Of a stretch of DNA of 64,000 nucleotides, positions 34,054-44,301 are shown piece by piece. Under the pieces are notes generated by a model. It was not told where the DNA came from. It ran no database searches and saw only the letters and a program-made list of their open reading frames with translations. Source of the stretch: Sphingomonas crusticola (GTDB lineage: Bacteria; Pseudomonadota; Alphaproteobacteria; Sphingomonadales; Sphingomonadaceae); NCBI RefSeq assembly GCF_003391115.1, contig NZ_QTJP01000001.1, forward strand, positions 2,316,501 to 2,380,500, read 5' to 3'. The stretch's first letter is position 1; each line of letters begins with the position of its first letter. Position numbers and translations under genes: made by a program.

Positions 34054-36585
34054 GTGAGTGAGCGGTTCGAACCCCGCGACAGCGACGCACGCTGGCAGCG
34101 GGAGTGGGAGACGCGCGGCACCTTCCACGCCGACGACGCGTCCCCCAAGCCAAAAAGCTACGTGCTGGAGATGTTCCCCTATCCGTCGGGGCGCATCCAC
34201 ATGGGGCATGTGCGCAATTACACGATGGGCGACGTGCTCGCGCGCTATCGCCGGATGCGCGGTATGGAAGTGCTGCATCCGATGGGGTGGGACGCGTTCG
34301 GCATGCCCGCCGAGAATGCGGCGATGGAGAAGAACGTCCATCCCGGCGCCTGGACGCGTGCCAATATCGAGGCGATGAAGGCGCAGCTGAAACGGCTCGG
34401 CTTCGCGCTCGACTGGAGCCGTGAACTGGCCACCTGCGAGCCGGATTATTACGGGCAGGAACAGGCGCTGTTCCTTGACCTGTATGCGGCGGGCCTGGTC
34501 TATCGCAAGGAAAGCGCGGTCAATTGGGATCCGGTCGATATGACCGTGCTCGCCAACGAGCAGGTCATTGACGGGCGTGGCTGGCGCTCGGGTGCATTGG
34601 TCGAGCGGCGCAAGCTCAGCCAGTGGTTCCTCAAGATTACGGACTTTGCCGACGAACTGCTCGATGGGCTGGATAGCCTGGAGCATTGGCCCGACAAGGT
34701 GAAGCTGATGCAGGCCAATTGGATCGGCCGATCCAGGGGGCTGCGCTTCAAGTTCGAACTGGACGGCGGTCCATTGCCACAGGTCGAGGTGTTCACCACC
34801 CGGCCCGACACCATCTTCGGTGCGTCCTTTGTCGCGGTGTCGATCGATCATCCGCTGGCGCAGGCGCTGAAGGACAGCACCCCCGGCCTCAACGAATTCA
34901 TCGACGATTGCCGTCATACCGGCACCGCCGCCGCCGAGATCGAGACCGCCGAGAAGAAGGGCTTCGACACCGGCTTGAGCGCGGCACATCCGCTCGACCC
35001 GGCGTGGAAGCTGCCGGTGTTCGTGGCGAACTTCGTGCTGATGGAATATGGCACCGGCGCAGTGTTCGGCGTGCCCGCGCACGATCAGCGCGACCTCGAT
35101 TTCGCGCGCAAATATATGCTGCCGGTGACGCGCGTCGTGGCGAAGTCGGCGGATCATGCCAATGATCCAATTGCCGACGAGGCGGACACCGATCCCGGCG
35201 TGATCGTGAATTCGCGCTTCCTCGACGGTCTAGGCTCGGAAGAGGCCAAGAGCGCGATCGTCGCGCGTGCCGAAAGCGAGGGCTGGGGCGTCGGCACGAC
35301 CGTCTATCGCCTGCGCGACTGGGGCGTCAGCCGCCAGCGTTATTGGGGCACACCCATCCCGATCGTCCATTGCGAAGGCTGCGGCCCGGTCGCGGTGCCG
35401 AAGGATCAGTTGCCGGTCGTGCTGCCGGAGGATGTCAGCTTCGACATTCCGGGCAATCCGCTCGACCGCCACGCGACCTGGAAGCATGTCGACTGCCCGA
35501 ACTGCGGCAAGCCGGCGCGGCGCGAGACCGACACCCTCGATACTTTCGTCGATTCCAGCTGGTATTTCATCCGCTTCGCCAGCCAGCCCAAGGACCAGCC
35601 GTTCGACCGCGCGGTGGCCGAACAATGGCTGCCGGTCGGCCAATATATTGGCGGCGTCGAGCATGCGATCCTGCATCTGCTCTATGCCCGCTTCTGGACG
35701 CGCGCGCTCAAACATATCGGCCGGCTCGACATTGCTGAGCCGTTCACCGGCCTGTTCACGCAGGGTATGGTAACGCACGAAACCTATTATACGACTATCG
35801 AAGACGGCGTTGGGGAACGGGTTGTTTGGTTCAGCCCCGAAGAAATCGACCGGCGAGAAAACGCAGTCTTCCTCAAGGATGGCGGACCGGAGATCAAGAT
35901 CGGCCGCGTCGAGAAGATGTCGAAGTCGAAGAAGAACACCGTCGATCCGGCGCCGATTCTCGATCATTATGGCGCCGACGCGGTGCGCTGGTTCATGCTG
36001 TCGGACAGCCCGCCCGAGCGCGACTTGCCGTGGAGCGTGTCGGGCATTGAAGGCTGCGCGCGCTTCGTCCAGCGGCTGTGGCGCGCGACGGCTGTGGGGG
36101 GCGGTGCGGGCGAAGATGCCGCGCTGACCCGCAAGCTCCATCAGGCGATCGCAGGCGTTGCTGCCGACGTAGAATCGCTCTCGTTCAACAAGGCGGTGGC
36201 CAAGCTTTACGAACTGGTGGGCGCGATCGAGAAGGCCAAGCCCTCGGCCGCGCGCGACGATGCCGCGCGGGCGCTGATCCGGCTCACGGCGCCGATGGTG
36301 CCGCATTTCGCGGAGGAAGCGTGGGCGCGAATCGGCGGCGACGGGTTGGTGGCGGATGCGCCATGGCCGGAGGTCGATCCGGCGATGCTGGTCGAGGACG
36401 AGGTTACGGTCGCGATCCAGGTCAACGGCAAGCTGCGCGACACGCTCACCGTTGCCAAGGGCCTGGAAAGAGGCGCGATGGAGGACACAGCGCTGGCTTC
36501 GCCCAAGGTCCAGGCGTTCCTCGCCGGGGCGGCGCCGAAGAAAGTGATTGTCGTGCCCGACCGGCTGGTCAACATCGTCGCATGA
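34054..36585 (+). CDS. leuS: Leucine--tRNA ligase
   Basis: LeuRS is a class Ia synthetase with a CP1 editing domain. The 843-residue protein shows [14 protein letters not shown] near residue 47, [12 protein letters not shown] in the editing domain, the [11 protein letters not shown] segment, and [12 protein letters not shown] near 630. The anticodon-binding C-terminus has the final beta-rich [14 protein letters not shown] domain. The start is GTG at 34054, closely following DUF3576. The stop overlaps the lptE ATG. Confidence 0.97.
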   Translation: MSERFEPRDSDARWQREWETRGTFHADDASPKPKSYVLEMFPYPSGRIHMGHVRNYTMGDVLARYRRMRGMEVLHPMGWDAFGMPAENAAMEKNVHPGAWTRANIEAMKAQLKRLGFALDWSRELATCEPDYYGQEQALFLDLYAAGLVYRKESAVNWDPVDMTVLANEQVIDGRGWRSGALVERRKLSQWFLKITDFADELLDGLDSLEHWPDKVKLMQANWIGRSRGLRFKFELDGGPLPQVEVFTTRPDTIFGASFVAVSIDHPLAQALKDSTPGLNEFIDDCRHTGTAAAEIETAEKKGFDTGLSAAHPLDPAWKLPVFVANFVLMEYGTGAVFGVPAHDQRDLDFARKYMLPVTRVVAKSADHANDPIADEADTDPGVIVNSRFLDGLGSEEAKSAIVARAESEGWGVGTTVYRLRDWGVSRQRYWGTPIPIVHCEGCGPVAVPKDQLPVVLPEDVSFDIPGNPLDRHATWKHVDCPNCGKPARRETDTLDTFVDSSWYFIRFASQPKDQPFDRAVAEQWLPVGQYIGGVEHAILHLLYARFWTRALKHIGRLDIAEPFTGLFTQGMVTHETYYTTIEDGVGERVVWFSPEEIDRRENAVFLKDGGPEIKIGRVEKMSKSKKNTVDPAPILDHYGADAVRWFMLSDSPPERDLPWSVSGIEGCARFVQRLWRATAVGGGAGEDAALTRKLHQAIAGVAADVESLSFNKAVAKLYELVGAIEKAKPSAARDDAARALIRLTAPMVPHFAEEAWARIGGDGLVADAPWPEVDPAMLVEDEVTVAIQVNGKLRDTLTVAKGLERGAMEDTALASPKVQAFLAGAAPKKVIVVPDRLVNIVA

Positions 36586-37091
36586 AACGGCTCGCGCGCC
36601 TTGGTTTCCTGCTGCCGATCGGCCTGACCTTGGCCGGGTGCGGGCTACAGCCGATGTATGCCGGCGGCAGCCATGGGTCGGTCGCGCGCACACTCAGCGG
36701 GATCGAGGTCGGGCAGATTGCGGGTCAGCAGGGCTGGCTGATGCGTAACGCGCTGGTCGATCGGCTCGGCGCCAGCGGCCATGGTGCCTCGCGTTACCGG
36801 CTGGACGTGCTGCTCGATGATCAGATCACCGGCTTCGGCATCCGTAGCAACAATACGGTGACGCGCGAGCGGCGCACGTTGCGCGCGCGCTTCAAACTGA
36901 TCGACGCATCGAACCAGACGGTGCTGCTGGATAACACGGCGCAGTCGGATGCCGGGATCGATGTCGTGACATCCGAATATGCGGTGATCGCGGCTGAACA
37001 GACCGCGCTCGAACGCCTGTCGGGCGAAGTCGCCGAGCAGATCGTGGCTCAGGTCGCGCTCTATGCCCGGCGCCATCCGCCCGCGGAATGA
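36582..37091 (+). CDS. lptE: LPS assembly lipoprotein LptE
   Basis: LptE plugs and assembles the LptD barrel that inserts lipopolysaccharide. The 169-residue protein has the signal/lipobox LTLAGC at about residue 16-21, GLQPMYAGG, and a C-terminal helix [19 protein letters not shown]. The leuS-lptE-holA order is conserved in alphaproteobacteria. It starts at ATG 36582 in an ATGA overlap with leuS and overlaps holA in the same way. Confidence 0.92.
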   Translation: MKRLARLGFLLPIGLTLAGCGLQPMYAGGSHGSVARTLSGIEVGQIAGQQGWLMRNALVDRLGASGHGASRYRLDVLLDDQITGFGIRSNNTVTRERRTLRARFKLIDASNQTVLLDNTAQSDAGIDVVTSEYAVIAAEQTALERLSGEVAEQIVAQVALYARRHPPAE

Positions 37092-38113
37092 AGCCGGAAG
37101 AAGCCCGGTTCCGCCACGCGCTCGACAGCGCCGATCCGAGCATCCGTTTCTATCTGATGTACGGCCCGGACGAGGCCGGATCGCGTGCGCTTGCTGACCG
37201 GCTGGGCGCTGCCGTGGGGCCGGACGCGGAGCGGATCGACCTCACGTCGTCGGCGCTCAAGAGCGATCCGGCACGACTGGCGGATGAGGCGGCGGCGATC
37301 AGCCTGTTCGGCGGCAAGAACTGGATCCGGCTCGATCCCGCGACCGATGATGCGGTCGAGGCAGTTCAGGCGCTGCTGGAAGCGCCTGCCGCCGGCAATC
37401 CGGTAGCGGCGATCGCAGGCGCATTGCGCAAGGATTCCAAGCTGGTGAAGCTTGTCCAGAGCAGTCCGGCAGCGTTGGCGCATTTGAGCTACGTCCCGGA
37501 GGGGCGCAACGCGGCGACACTGGTCAGCGAGATAGGGCGCGAACTGGGCCTGCAGATCCGCAACGACGTCGCCGGACGTATCGCCGCCGCCTGTAACGGC
37601 GATCGTGCATTGATCAGCCGCGAGCTGGAAAAGATGGCACTTTATGTCGATGCCGCGCCGGATCGGCCCAAGCCGCTGGAGCATGAGGCGCTGGAAGCGG
37701 TCGGCGCGGCGATGGAGGAAGGCGATCTGTCCAAGCTCGCCAACGCCGTATTCTCGGGCCAGCCGCAGCATGCCGACGACGAACTCGCGCGTCTTGCCAG
37801 CGAAGGGATCGAGGATATCCCGGTCATCCGCGCGCTTGCCCGCCGCGCCCTGCAGCTGGCGCAGCTGCGCGGCCAGATGGCCGAAGGTGAAAGTATCGAT
37901 CGGGTGATGGAAACCGCTGGCCGGGCGATCTTCTGGAAGGAAAAGCCGATCATTCAGGGGCAGCTCACCCGGTGGACGCCGGATGGGCTCGCTACCGCGT
38001 TGACTCGGCTCGCCGAAGCGGAACGCCAGGTAAAATCTCCCGGCTACCCAGGCAGTGCGCTGGTCGAGGAGGAGATAATGGCGATTACCCGGTTTGCGGC
38101 GCGGCGGCGTTAG
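37088..38113 (+). CDS. holA: DNA polymerase III subunit delta
   Basis: HolA is the clamp-loader subunit that opens the beta clamp. The 341-residue protein begins [19 protein letters not shown] and shows YLMYGPDEAGSRALADRL, VSEIGRELGLQIRNDVAGRIAAAC and ELEKMALYVD, the delta-fold pattern of AAA-like, lid and collar domains. No Walker box is expected in delta. The ATGA overlap with lptE supports the start. Some distance to E. coli HolA is normal for this group. Confidence 0.92.
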   Translation: MKPEEARFRHALDSADPSIRFYLMYGPDEAGSRALADRLGAAVGPDAERIDLTSSALKSDPARLADEAAAISLFGGKNWIRLDPATDDAVEAVQALLEAPAAGNPVAAIAGALRKDSKLVKLVQSSPAALAHLSYVPEGRNAATLVSEIGRELGLQIRNDVAGRIAAACNGDRALISRELEKMALYVDAAPDRPKPLEHEALEAVGAAMEEGDLSKLANAVFSGQPQHADDELARLASEGIEDIPVIRALARRALQLAQLRGQMAEGESIDRVMETAGRAIFWKEKPIIQGQLTRWTPDGLATALTRLAEAERQVKSPGYPGSALVEEEIMAITRFAARRR

Positions 38114-38180
38114 CAACCATTCCAGCGGCTAGGGGTTGGACGCGCTCACGTCCGCCACCCAATCCCTCAGGCTGAAGAAA

Positions 38181-38747
38181 ATGACTGATACCCTCGATCC
38201 CAAGAGCTTCCTCAATCCGGCCATCCTGCTCGCCGGCACGGTCGATGACCAGATGTATGCGCAGTTCCGCGAGCAACTCGACAAGGCTCCCGCGGAAGGC
38301 GTGATCGCGATCGAGCTGTCCACGCTCGGCGGCGATCCGGAAATTGCCCGCATGATCGGCGAGGACATGCGTTACCATAGCGAGCATGACGACGCGCGAA
38401 GCTTCGTTTTCCTCGGCAAGACGGCGGTCTATTCGGCCGGCGTCACGCTCATGAGTTTCTTTGCACGCGAGAACCGCTACCTCGCCCGCGGCACACGGCT
38501 CATGATTCACGAGCGTCAAATGCATAAGGAGCTCGCCATCGAAGGTCCTTTGACCAGCGCGATCGAGATCGTGCGCGCGTCACTCCATGAAATCGAAGCA
38601 TCGATCTCGATCCAGAACGAAGGCTTCGAGAACCTGATCAAGGGGTCGCAGCTGACGATGGAGCAATTGCTCCAGAAGACACCGTCGAACTGGTATCTGA
38701 GCGCGCAGGAGGCCCTGGAACTCGGCTTGGTGCAGGCGATCATCTAA
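38181..38747 (+). CDS. ClpP-like serine protease family protein (non-canonical)
   Basis: This is a 188-residue member of the ClpP/crotonase superfamily. ELSTLGGDPEIA, the putative nucleophile S85 in VYSAGVTLMS, and H110 in LMIHERQMHKE line up with the Ser and His of ClpP. The sequence is unusual and lacks the standard N-terminal loops that dock ATPase partners. It is most likely a paralogue of the housekeeping ClpP, which is not in this window. AAGAA precedes the ATG. Confidence 0.82.
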   Translation: MTDTLDPKSFLNPAILLAGTVDDQMYAQFREQLDKAPAEGVIAIELSTLGGDPEIARMIGEDMRYHSEHDDARSFVFLGKTAVYSAGVTLMSFFARENRYLARGTRLMIHERQMHKELAIEGPLTSAIEIVRASLHEIEASISIQNEGFENLIKGSQLTMEQLLQKTPSNWYLSAQEALELGLVQAII

Positions 38748-38765
38748 GGCCGGCGGCGCGGCGGC

Positions 38766-39470
38766 TCAGAGGCTCTGATCGTCCTTATATTTGAGTTCGA
38801 GATAACGGCCTTGTGTGGCCAGTTTCTGGAGATCGCCGGTCGCAAGGTCCGCGCTCATGCGCGCGAGCTCGCTGTCGACCACGCCAAGTGCCTCGATCAG
38901 CTGCTTGTCGGGCGCAACGCCATGCCGGTCGTCGGTCCGTAGCCCGACCGGTACGCGGGTATAGCCGTCGATCAACTCGGGCAGCTCCGTGGCGAGCAAT
39001 TTGCGCACCTCGGCGGCGGCCGGCTCGCGCGGATCGAGATTGATCAGCTGGGGCGCCAAAGCTTCAAGCTTGAGGCCGATGCCGTCAGCCAGCCGCTGCG
39101 CCGGCGCGGGCAATGCCGGGCGCTGACGCTGCAGCCATGCCTCGGTCTTTTGCGGCAGCAACGTGATGTCGCTCACCGCCAGGCTCTGCGCGGTTTCCTC
39201 CGGCTCGTGGCTCATCGCAAAGATCGCGACCCATGCAATCGCCAGCGCGATCAGGGCGGCGAGGAAGCCCATCTGCCCAATCGGAAAAACGAAGCCGACC
39301 GCAATTGCCGCGAGGATGATTACCACCGAAGCGGCGATCGCGCGACCGAGCGCCTTCATCAGCGCACGGCGGCGGCGCTGGCGGGCGCGCTGGGCAAGCC
39401 TGCGACCTTCGGGGGAAACGCGCTGCAGCAGCGCTTCCGCATCGGCCATCACACGATTCGGATCGGGCAT
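38766..39470 (-). CDS. XpaC-like protein (5-bromo-4-chloroindolyl phosphate hydrolysis family)
   Basis: This is a 234-residue protein with two adjacent membrane helices (about residues 44-85, VIILAAIAVGFVFPIGQMGF followed by a second hydrophobic run) and a cytoplasmic helical C-terminal part, LPELIDGYTRVPVGLRT. Pairing with a TelA gene, as here, is typical of the XpaC family. Its start overlaps the telA stop by one base. The molecular function is unknown; the family name comes from a phenotype in Bacillus. Confidence 0.8.
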   Translation of the reverse strand: MPDPNRVMADAEALLQRVSPEGRRLAQRARQRRRRALMKALGRAIAASVVIILAAIAVGFVFPIGQMGFLAALIALAIAWVAIFAMSHEPEETAQSLAVSDITLLPQKTEAWLQRQRPALPAPAQRLADGIGLKLEALAPQLINLDPREPAAAEVRKLLATELPELIDGYTRVPVGLRTDDRHGVAPDKQLIEALGVVDSELARMSADLATGDLQKLATQGRYLELKYKDDQSL

Positions 39471-40684
39471 CAGATCGCCTTGAACGGGTCTTCGGCGGGC
39501 GTGCCGCCGCCGGAGGTGAGCCGCGCCTGTGCCGCACCTTCCGCCCGGGCGATATAGCCGCGCGATTTCTCGACCTCCGACGACAGGCTGGTCACGGTGG
39601 TCTTCATCGAATCGAGCGCCTCCAGCTTGAAGCGGTCGACGGCGTCCATCGTGTCGTAGATGTTCTGGAAAGCACGCTTGAGCGTCTCGATCGGGATCGT
39701 CGCGGAAGCCGCCTGCTGGTGGATCTGCGCGGTCTGGTTGCGCAGCATGTCTCCGGTCGAATCGATGATGTTGGCGGTGGTGGTGTTGAGCTGGGTGATC
39801 TGCTCCAGCACCAGCTTCTGCCCGACCAGCGCCTGCGCCACGGTTACCGCGGTCTTGAGCGCGGCCACCGTGGTCGTGGACGCGCGATCCACGCCCTTCA
39901 TCAGCTCGACATTGTTCTTCTTGACCAGATCGAGCGCCAGATAACCCTGCACCGTCACCGCCATCTGGGTCAGCAGATCCTGATGGCGCTGGCGGACGTA
40001 GAACAGTGCGCTCTCCCGGATCGCCTTTGCCTTGGCGGGATCGCTTGCGTCGAGCTCGCTGGCCTTGTCCTCCAGCAGGCTATCCGCCGTCTGGGCGTAG
40101 TGGATCATCTGCTCCAGCCGGCCCATCGCCGCCCACAATGCCTGGCGCTCGGTATCGATCGCGGCATTGTCCTTGAGCAGCTCGTCCTTGCCGTTCTTCA
40201 AGGAGACGAGGATCGCCGAGATGTGGTTTTGCGAGCTTTTATAGCTGTCGAAATAATTGCGCAGCTTGTTGCCGAACGGGATGACGCCGAACAATTTGCG
40301 CGGGGCGAGCAAATTGCCCTTCTTGGCCGGATCGAGATCCACGATCGTGCGGCGGAGCTCGGCCAGGTCGGCACCGACGCCGTTTTCGCCGTCCATTGCG
40401 CGCACCGGCCGGTCGAGGAAGCGGTTGGAGTGGCTCGCCGCGTCGCGAATCTCCTTCTGGCCAAGATTGGAGATCGTATCGACGCGTTTGCCGAATTCGG
40501 GCGAGTTCGAATCGAGTTGCGCGAGCTCCTCGACGAATGCGCCGACGCGTTTGTCGAGCTCGGTCCTGGTGGAATCGTCGAGGGGGACCAGCCCGGCCGC
40601 CTTGGCCGGCGCAATTGCCTGCACCGGCGCGGGTGGCGTCAGCACAAGCTCGTCGGTCTTCGTATCGGTCGCGGTCGTGGCCAA
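39470..40684 (-). CDS. Toxic anion resistance (TelA) family protein
   Basis: This is a 404-residue, mostly helical cytoplasmic protein. Pattern blocks are SNRFLDRPVRAMD, LEQMIHYAQTADSL, SALFYVRQRHQDLLTQ and TVAQALVGQKLVLEQI, typical of TelA/KlaA. TelA was named for tellurite resistance, but its role in chromosomes is unclear. The start is TTG at 40684 because GGGAGA stands six bases before it; an ATG 51 bases upstream is in frame but lacks this site. It lies upstream of the XpaC-like gene. Confidence 0.85.
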   Translation of the reverse strand: MATTATDTKTDELVLTPPAPVQAIAPAKAAGLVPLDDSTRTELDKRVGAFVEELAQLDSNSPEFGKRVDTISNLGQKEIRDAASHSNRFLDRPVRAMDGENGVGADLAELRRTIVDLDPAKKGNLLAPRKLFGVIPFGNKLRNYFDSYKSSQNHISAILVSLKNGKDELLKDNAAIDTERQALWAAMGRLEQMIHYAQTADSLLEDKASELDASDPAKAKAIRESALFYVRQRHQDLLTQMAVTVQGYLALDLVKKNNVELMKGVDRASTTTVAALKTAVTVAQALVGQKLVLEQITQLNTTTANIIDSTGDMLRNQTAQIHQQAASATIPIETLKRAFQNIYDTMDAVDRFKLEALDSMKTTVTSLSSEVEKSRGYIARAEGAAQARLTSGGGTPAEDPFKAI

Positions 40685-40828
40685 GTGAAATCTCCCGTTG
40701 GCGACAAGATAGGGGGCAATCACTGTATTATTCAAGCGACACGCTTCAGATCGACGTCTGACAGCCGCCTTTCTTGCCTCCGCTTGGTAACGCCAACCGC
40801 TTTCACGCGATCCTTTCGGCGGTGCGGG

Positions 40829-40857
40829 TTGTTGCAGCGCCGCAATTCGGCTACAGG
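40829..40857 (+). promoter_or_regulatory. Candidate typA promoter
   Basis: TTGTTG at 40829-40834, a 17-base spacer, and TACAGG at 40852-40857 lie 37 bases before the typA ATG. Spacing is ideal; the boxes match the sigma70 consensus at four and three of six positions. Confidence 0.4.
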
Positions 40858-40893
40858 CGCGCCGACTTCGAAAACCAAAAACGAAAGACCACC

Positions 40894-42726
40894 ATGCGCC
40901 TTCGCAACGTGGCCATCATCGCGCACGTCGATCATGGCAAGACTACTCTGGTCGACCAGCTCTTCCGTCAGTCCGGTACTTTCCGCGACAATCAGCGCGT
41001 TGAAGAGCGCGCGATGGACTCGAACGACCTCGAGAAGGAGCGTGGCATCACGATCCTTGCCAAGTGCACTTCGGTCGAGTGGCACGGCAAGGATGGCGAC
41101 ACCCGCATCAACATCGTCGACACGCCCGGCCACGCCGATTTCGGCGGAGAGGTGGAGCGCATCCTGTCGATGGTCGACGGGGTGATCCTGCTGGTCGATT
41201 CGTCCGAAGGCGCGATGCCGCAGACCAAGTTCGTGACCGGCAAGGCGCTGGCGCTCGGCCTGCGGCCGATCGTGGTGGTCAACAAGATCGATCGTTCGGA
41301 CGCCCGTACCCAGGAAGTGCTGGACGAGGTGTTCGATCTGTTCGTCAGCCTGGAAGCAACCGACGAGCAACTCGATTTCCCGGTATTGTTCGCGTCCGGC
41401 CGCAACGGCTATGCCAGCGACGATCCCGAAGCGCGCGAAGGCACACTGGCCCCGCTGTTCGAGAAGATCGTCGAGCATGTGCCGCCGCCGAGCGCCGATC
41501 CCGATGGTCCCTTCAAGTTCCTCGTGACGCTGCTCGACCGCGACAATTTCCTCGGCCGCATTCTGACCGGCCTGGTCTTCTCCGGCTCGGTCAAGACGAA
41601 CATGCCGATCCACGCGCTCGATAACGACGGCAAGGTCGTCGAGACCGGCCGCGCGTCCAAGATCATGGCGTTCCGCGGGCTCGAGCGCGTACCGGTCGAC
41701 GAAGCGGAAGCGGGCGATATCATCTCGATCGCCGGCCTCACCACGGCGACCGTCGCCAACACCATCGCCGATCCGAGCGTGACCGAGCCGCTGCATGCGC
41801 AGCCGATCGATCCGCCGACGCTGTCGATGCGTTTCGCCGTCAACGATTCGCCCATGGCGGGCCGCGAGGGGACGAAGGTCACGTCGCGCATGATCCGCGA
41901 CCGGTTGCTGCGCGAAGGCGAGTCCAACGTCGCGATCAAGGTCACCGAATCGGACGACAAGGACAGCTACGAAGTCGCCGGTCGCGGCGAACTCCAGCTC
42001 GGCGTGCTGATCGAGACGATGCGCCGCGAGGGCTTCGAGCTCAGCATCAGCCGCCCGCGCGTGCTGTTCCGGGATGGCGAGAATGGCCGCGAGGAGCCGT
42101 ACGAGACGGTCGTGATCGACGTGGACGAGGAATATTCGGGCACGGTCGTGGAGAAGATGGCCAACCGCAAGGGCGAGATGACCGACCTGCGTCCGTCGGG
42201 CGGCGGCAAGACCCGCATTACCTTCTCGGCGCCGTCGCGCGGCCTGATCGGCTATCATGGCGAGTTCCTGTCGGACACGCGCGGCACCGGCATCATGAAC
42301 CGGCTGTTCGAGAAATACGGCCCCTACAAGGGCAATATCGAAGGGCGGAAGAACGGCGTGCTGATCTCCAACGGCTCGGGCGAGGCCAACGCTTATGCGC
42401 TCGGCCCGCTCGAGGAACGCGGCATCATGATGGTGGCCCCCGGCGAGCAGCTCTATGAGGGCATGATCATCGGCGAGAACGCCAAGAATGACGATCTCGA
42501 AGTCAATCCGATGAAGGCCAAGCAGCTGACGAACTTCCGCGCCAGCGGCGGCAAGGACGACGCGATCCGGCTGACGCCGCCGCGCCGCCTGACGCTGGAG
42601 CAGGCGATCGCCTATATCGACGACGACGAGCTGGTCGAGGTCACGCCCAAGAACATCCGTCTGCGCAAGCGCTATCTCGATCCGCACGAGCGCAAGCGCG
42701 CGAGCCGGGCCAAGCAGGCCGCCTGA
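40894..42726 (+). CDS. typA: Translational GTPase TypA/BipA
   Basis: This is a 610-residue translation-factor GTPase that binds the ribosome and helps in stress and cold adaptation. The G motifs are AHVDHGKTTL (G1), ERGITI (G2 region), DTPGHADF (G3) and NKIDR (G4). The C-terminal BipA-specific region includes GEFLSDTRGTGIMNR and KQLTNFRASGGKDD. The ATG at 40894 is clear. It is the only large gene in its transcription unit and is divergent from telA. Confidence 0.97.
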   Translation: MRLRNVAIIAHVDHGKTTLVDQLFRQSGTFRDNQRVEERAMDSNDLEKERGITILAKCTSVEWHGKDGDTRINIVDTPGHADFGGEVERILSMVDGVILLVDSSEGAMPQTKFVTGKALALGLRPIVVVNKIDRSDARTQEVLDEVFDLFVSLEATDEQLDFPVLFASGRNGYASDDPEAREGTLAPLFEKIVEHVPPPSADPDGPFKFLVTLLDRDNFLGRILTGLVFSGSVKTNMPIHALDNDGKVVETGRASKIMAFRGLERVPVDEAEAGDIISIAGLTTATVANTIADPSVTEPLHAQPIDPPTLSMRFAVNDSPMAGREGTKVTSRMIRDRLLREGESNVAIKVTESDDKDSYEVAGRGELQLGVLIETMRREGFELSISRPRVLFRDGENGREEPYETVVIDVDEEYSGTVVEKMANRKGEMTDLRPSGGGKTRITFSAPSRGLIGYHGEFLSDTRGTGIMNRLFEKYGPYKGNIEGRKNGVLISNGSGEANAYALGPLEERGIMMVAPGEQLYEGMIIGENAKNDDLEVNPMKAKQLTNFRASGGKDDAIRLTPPRRLTLEQAIAYIDDDELVEVTPKNIRLRKRYLDPHERKRASRAKQAA

Positions 42727-43403
42727 GCGCTTCCGGCAACCTGACGTTCGACCAAGACGGCGCGCTGCTGTTTCGCCGCGCGCTGTCCGAACCTGCCCTG
42801 GAGCAGATCGAGGCCGCATTGGCGGGATTGCCGGACGAGCGTGCCGGCGTAAGACTGCGGGACCGCGATGCGCTCGGGCAATGCCTCCGTGCCGATAGGC
42901 CGATCGGCAGCATTGCCGCGTCGATATTGGGTCTGGGCAGCTTTCCGGTGCGTGCCATCCTCTTCGATAAGACCGAGAAGACCAATTGGGCACTCGGCTG
43001 GCATCAGGATCGCACGATCGTGGTGCGCGAGCGCCGCGAGATGCCCGGATACAGTGCATGGACCCACAAAGAGGGAATGATCCACGTGGCACCCCCGCCC
43101 TCGGTGCTCGCGAACATGGTCACGCTTCGCGTTCACTTGGACCCCGTGCCCGACACCAACGCGCCATTGCTCATCGCGCGGGGCAGCCATCGGCAGGGGG
43201 CAATACTCGAAGCTGATATCGAGTCGGCGGTTTCCCGATCCGTCATAAGCACGTGCCTGGCAGAGCGGGGCGACGTCTGGCTATATGCTACCTTAATCCT
43301 TCACGCCTCCGCCGCCGCGGTTAAGCCGGCGCGGCGGCGCGTGCTGCAAGTCGATTATGCGGCTGAGCCGCTTTCGGGTGGTCTGGAATTTCTAGGCGTT
43401 TAG
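42723..43403 (+). CDS. Phytanoyl-CoA dioxygenase (PhyH) family protein
   Basis: This is an Fe(II)/2-oxoglutarate-type oxygenase fold of about 225 residues. HxD is in GWHQDRTIV, the distal His in LILHASAAA, and an Arg for 2-oxoglutarate lies in ARRRVLQVDYA. The substrate is unknown. The N-terminal sequence LTFDQDGALLFRRALSEPAL looks genuine. It begins only at a CTG that overlaps the typA stop (CTGA at 42723); the first standard start, TTG at 42819, would cut that segment off. A rare CTG start is likely, but the exact start is uncertain. Confidence 0.78.
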   Translation: MSASGNLTFDQDGALLFRRALSEPALEQIEAALAGLPDERAGVRLRDRDALGQCLRADRPIGSIAASILGLGSFPVRAILFDKTEKTNWALGWHQDRTIVVRERREMPGYSAWTHKEGMIHVAPPPSVLANMVTLRVHLDPVPDTNAPLLIARGSHRQGAILEADIESAVSRSVISTCLAERGDVWLYATLILHASAAAVKPARRRVLQVDYAAEPLSGGLEFLGV

Positions 43404-43466
43404 CCCTTCCTGCGGAACGCCCCCGCGGGCACCGCCGTTTATTGGCGGCAAGTATGGAGGCGTATC

Positions 43467-43652
43467 ATGGCTAATAACGTAACTCAGAAGCGTGGTTTGA
43501 CGACATTCGGCTGGCTGGCGCTGGGCGGCGTGGCGGCGGCTTTGCTCAGCAGCAAGGACCGGCGCGACAAGGTGCTCAATTCCGCCAAGGACCTCGCCGG
43601 CAAATTTGGCGGCGCGGGCTCGGAGCAAAGCGGCGCGACGACCTCCGCCTAA
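43467..43652 (+). CDS. Small membrane-anchored hypothetical protein (61 aa)
   Basis: The protein begins MANNVTQKRGLTTFGW, has one hydrophobic segment (WLALGGVAAALLS), and continues with a basic helix, DRRDKVLNSAKDLAGKF. This is a layout seen in many short sphingomonad proteins and is vaguely YtxH-like. TATGGAGG precedes the ATG. No function is known. Confidence 0.65.
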   Translation: MANNVTQKRGLTTFGWLALGGVAAALLSSKDRRDKVLNSAKDLAGKFGGAGSEQSGATTSA

Positions 43653-43707
43653 GATATTGACCTGACCCCGGGCGCCGGCTCTGATGCGGCGTCCGGGGAG
43701 GTCTTCA

Positions 43708-44301
43708 ATGATCAACGTCCACCAGCAGCCGATTGGCATCCCCGCGATCGTCATCCTGTTGGTGGGCGGGCTCCTGTTCCTGCTGCTCCTGCTGGTGCGG
43801 GATAAGCGACCATCATCCGCCGACGAGAGCGGCCGATCGCGGCGCTCGATCCTGGGTATCGCCGTTCAGATTCTGGCTTTTGTCGCAGTCGGCTTCGGCC
43901 CAGTTAAACCAACGTTGCCCGCTACTTCGGTTGCTGCAGTAGAGCAGGCAGCGTTCGTTCTTTTGCTGATGGCGACTACCTGTGGCCTGTTCTACGCGTC
44001 CAAGCGGGCGATGGGACGGAATTGGAGCCTGGTTGCGAGGACCCGGTCCGATCACGAATTGGTGACTTGGGGGCCGTTCGCCTACATCCGCCATCCCATC
44101 TACAGCGCCTTGTTTACCTGGTTGCTCGCGGTGGCAGCGGCGTTGGGCCATTATTGGGGTTTGGTGCTTGCGGTACCGCTCTACTGGATCGGCACTGCCT
44201 TGCGCGTGGGCGAAGAGGAAAAGCTGCTGCGCGCGCATTTCGGTGCGGCTTATGAGGCCTATGCTGCGCGCGTTAAGCGCTTCATGCCGGGCGTCATCTA
44301 G
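43708..44301 (+). CDS. Isoprenylcysteine carboxyl methyltransferase family protein
   Basis: This is a 197-residue membrane protein with about four hydrophobic segments. The C-terminal ICMT/PEMT signature is GPFAYIRHPIYSALF, then ALRVGEEEKLLRAHFGAAYEAY and VKRFMPG. These enzymes methylate small or lipid substrates with S-adenosylmethionine in the membrane. Bacterial substrates are usually unknown. GGGGAGG lies before the start. It converges on the SET gene with a 4-base overlap. Confidence 0.88.
   Translation: MINVHQQPIGIPAIVILLVGGLLFLLLLLVRDKRPSSADESGRSRRSILGIAVQILAFVAVGFGPVKPTLPATSVAAVEQAAFVLLLMATTCGLFYASKRAMGRNWSLVARTRSDHELVTWGPFAYIRHPIYSALFTWLLAVAAALGHYWGLVLAVPLYWIGTALRVGEEEKLLRAHFGAAYEAYAARVKRFMPGVI

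Noticed and set aside
40732-43092. Very long open frame on the minus strand opposite typA (786 codons)
   Set aside because: It mirrors typA and adjacent genes codon for codon; long antisense frames are expected in high-GC DNA. Its sequence is Arg/Asp/His-rich with no family pattern and no ribosome site.
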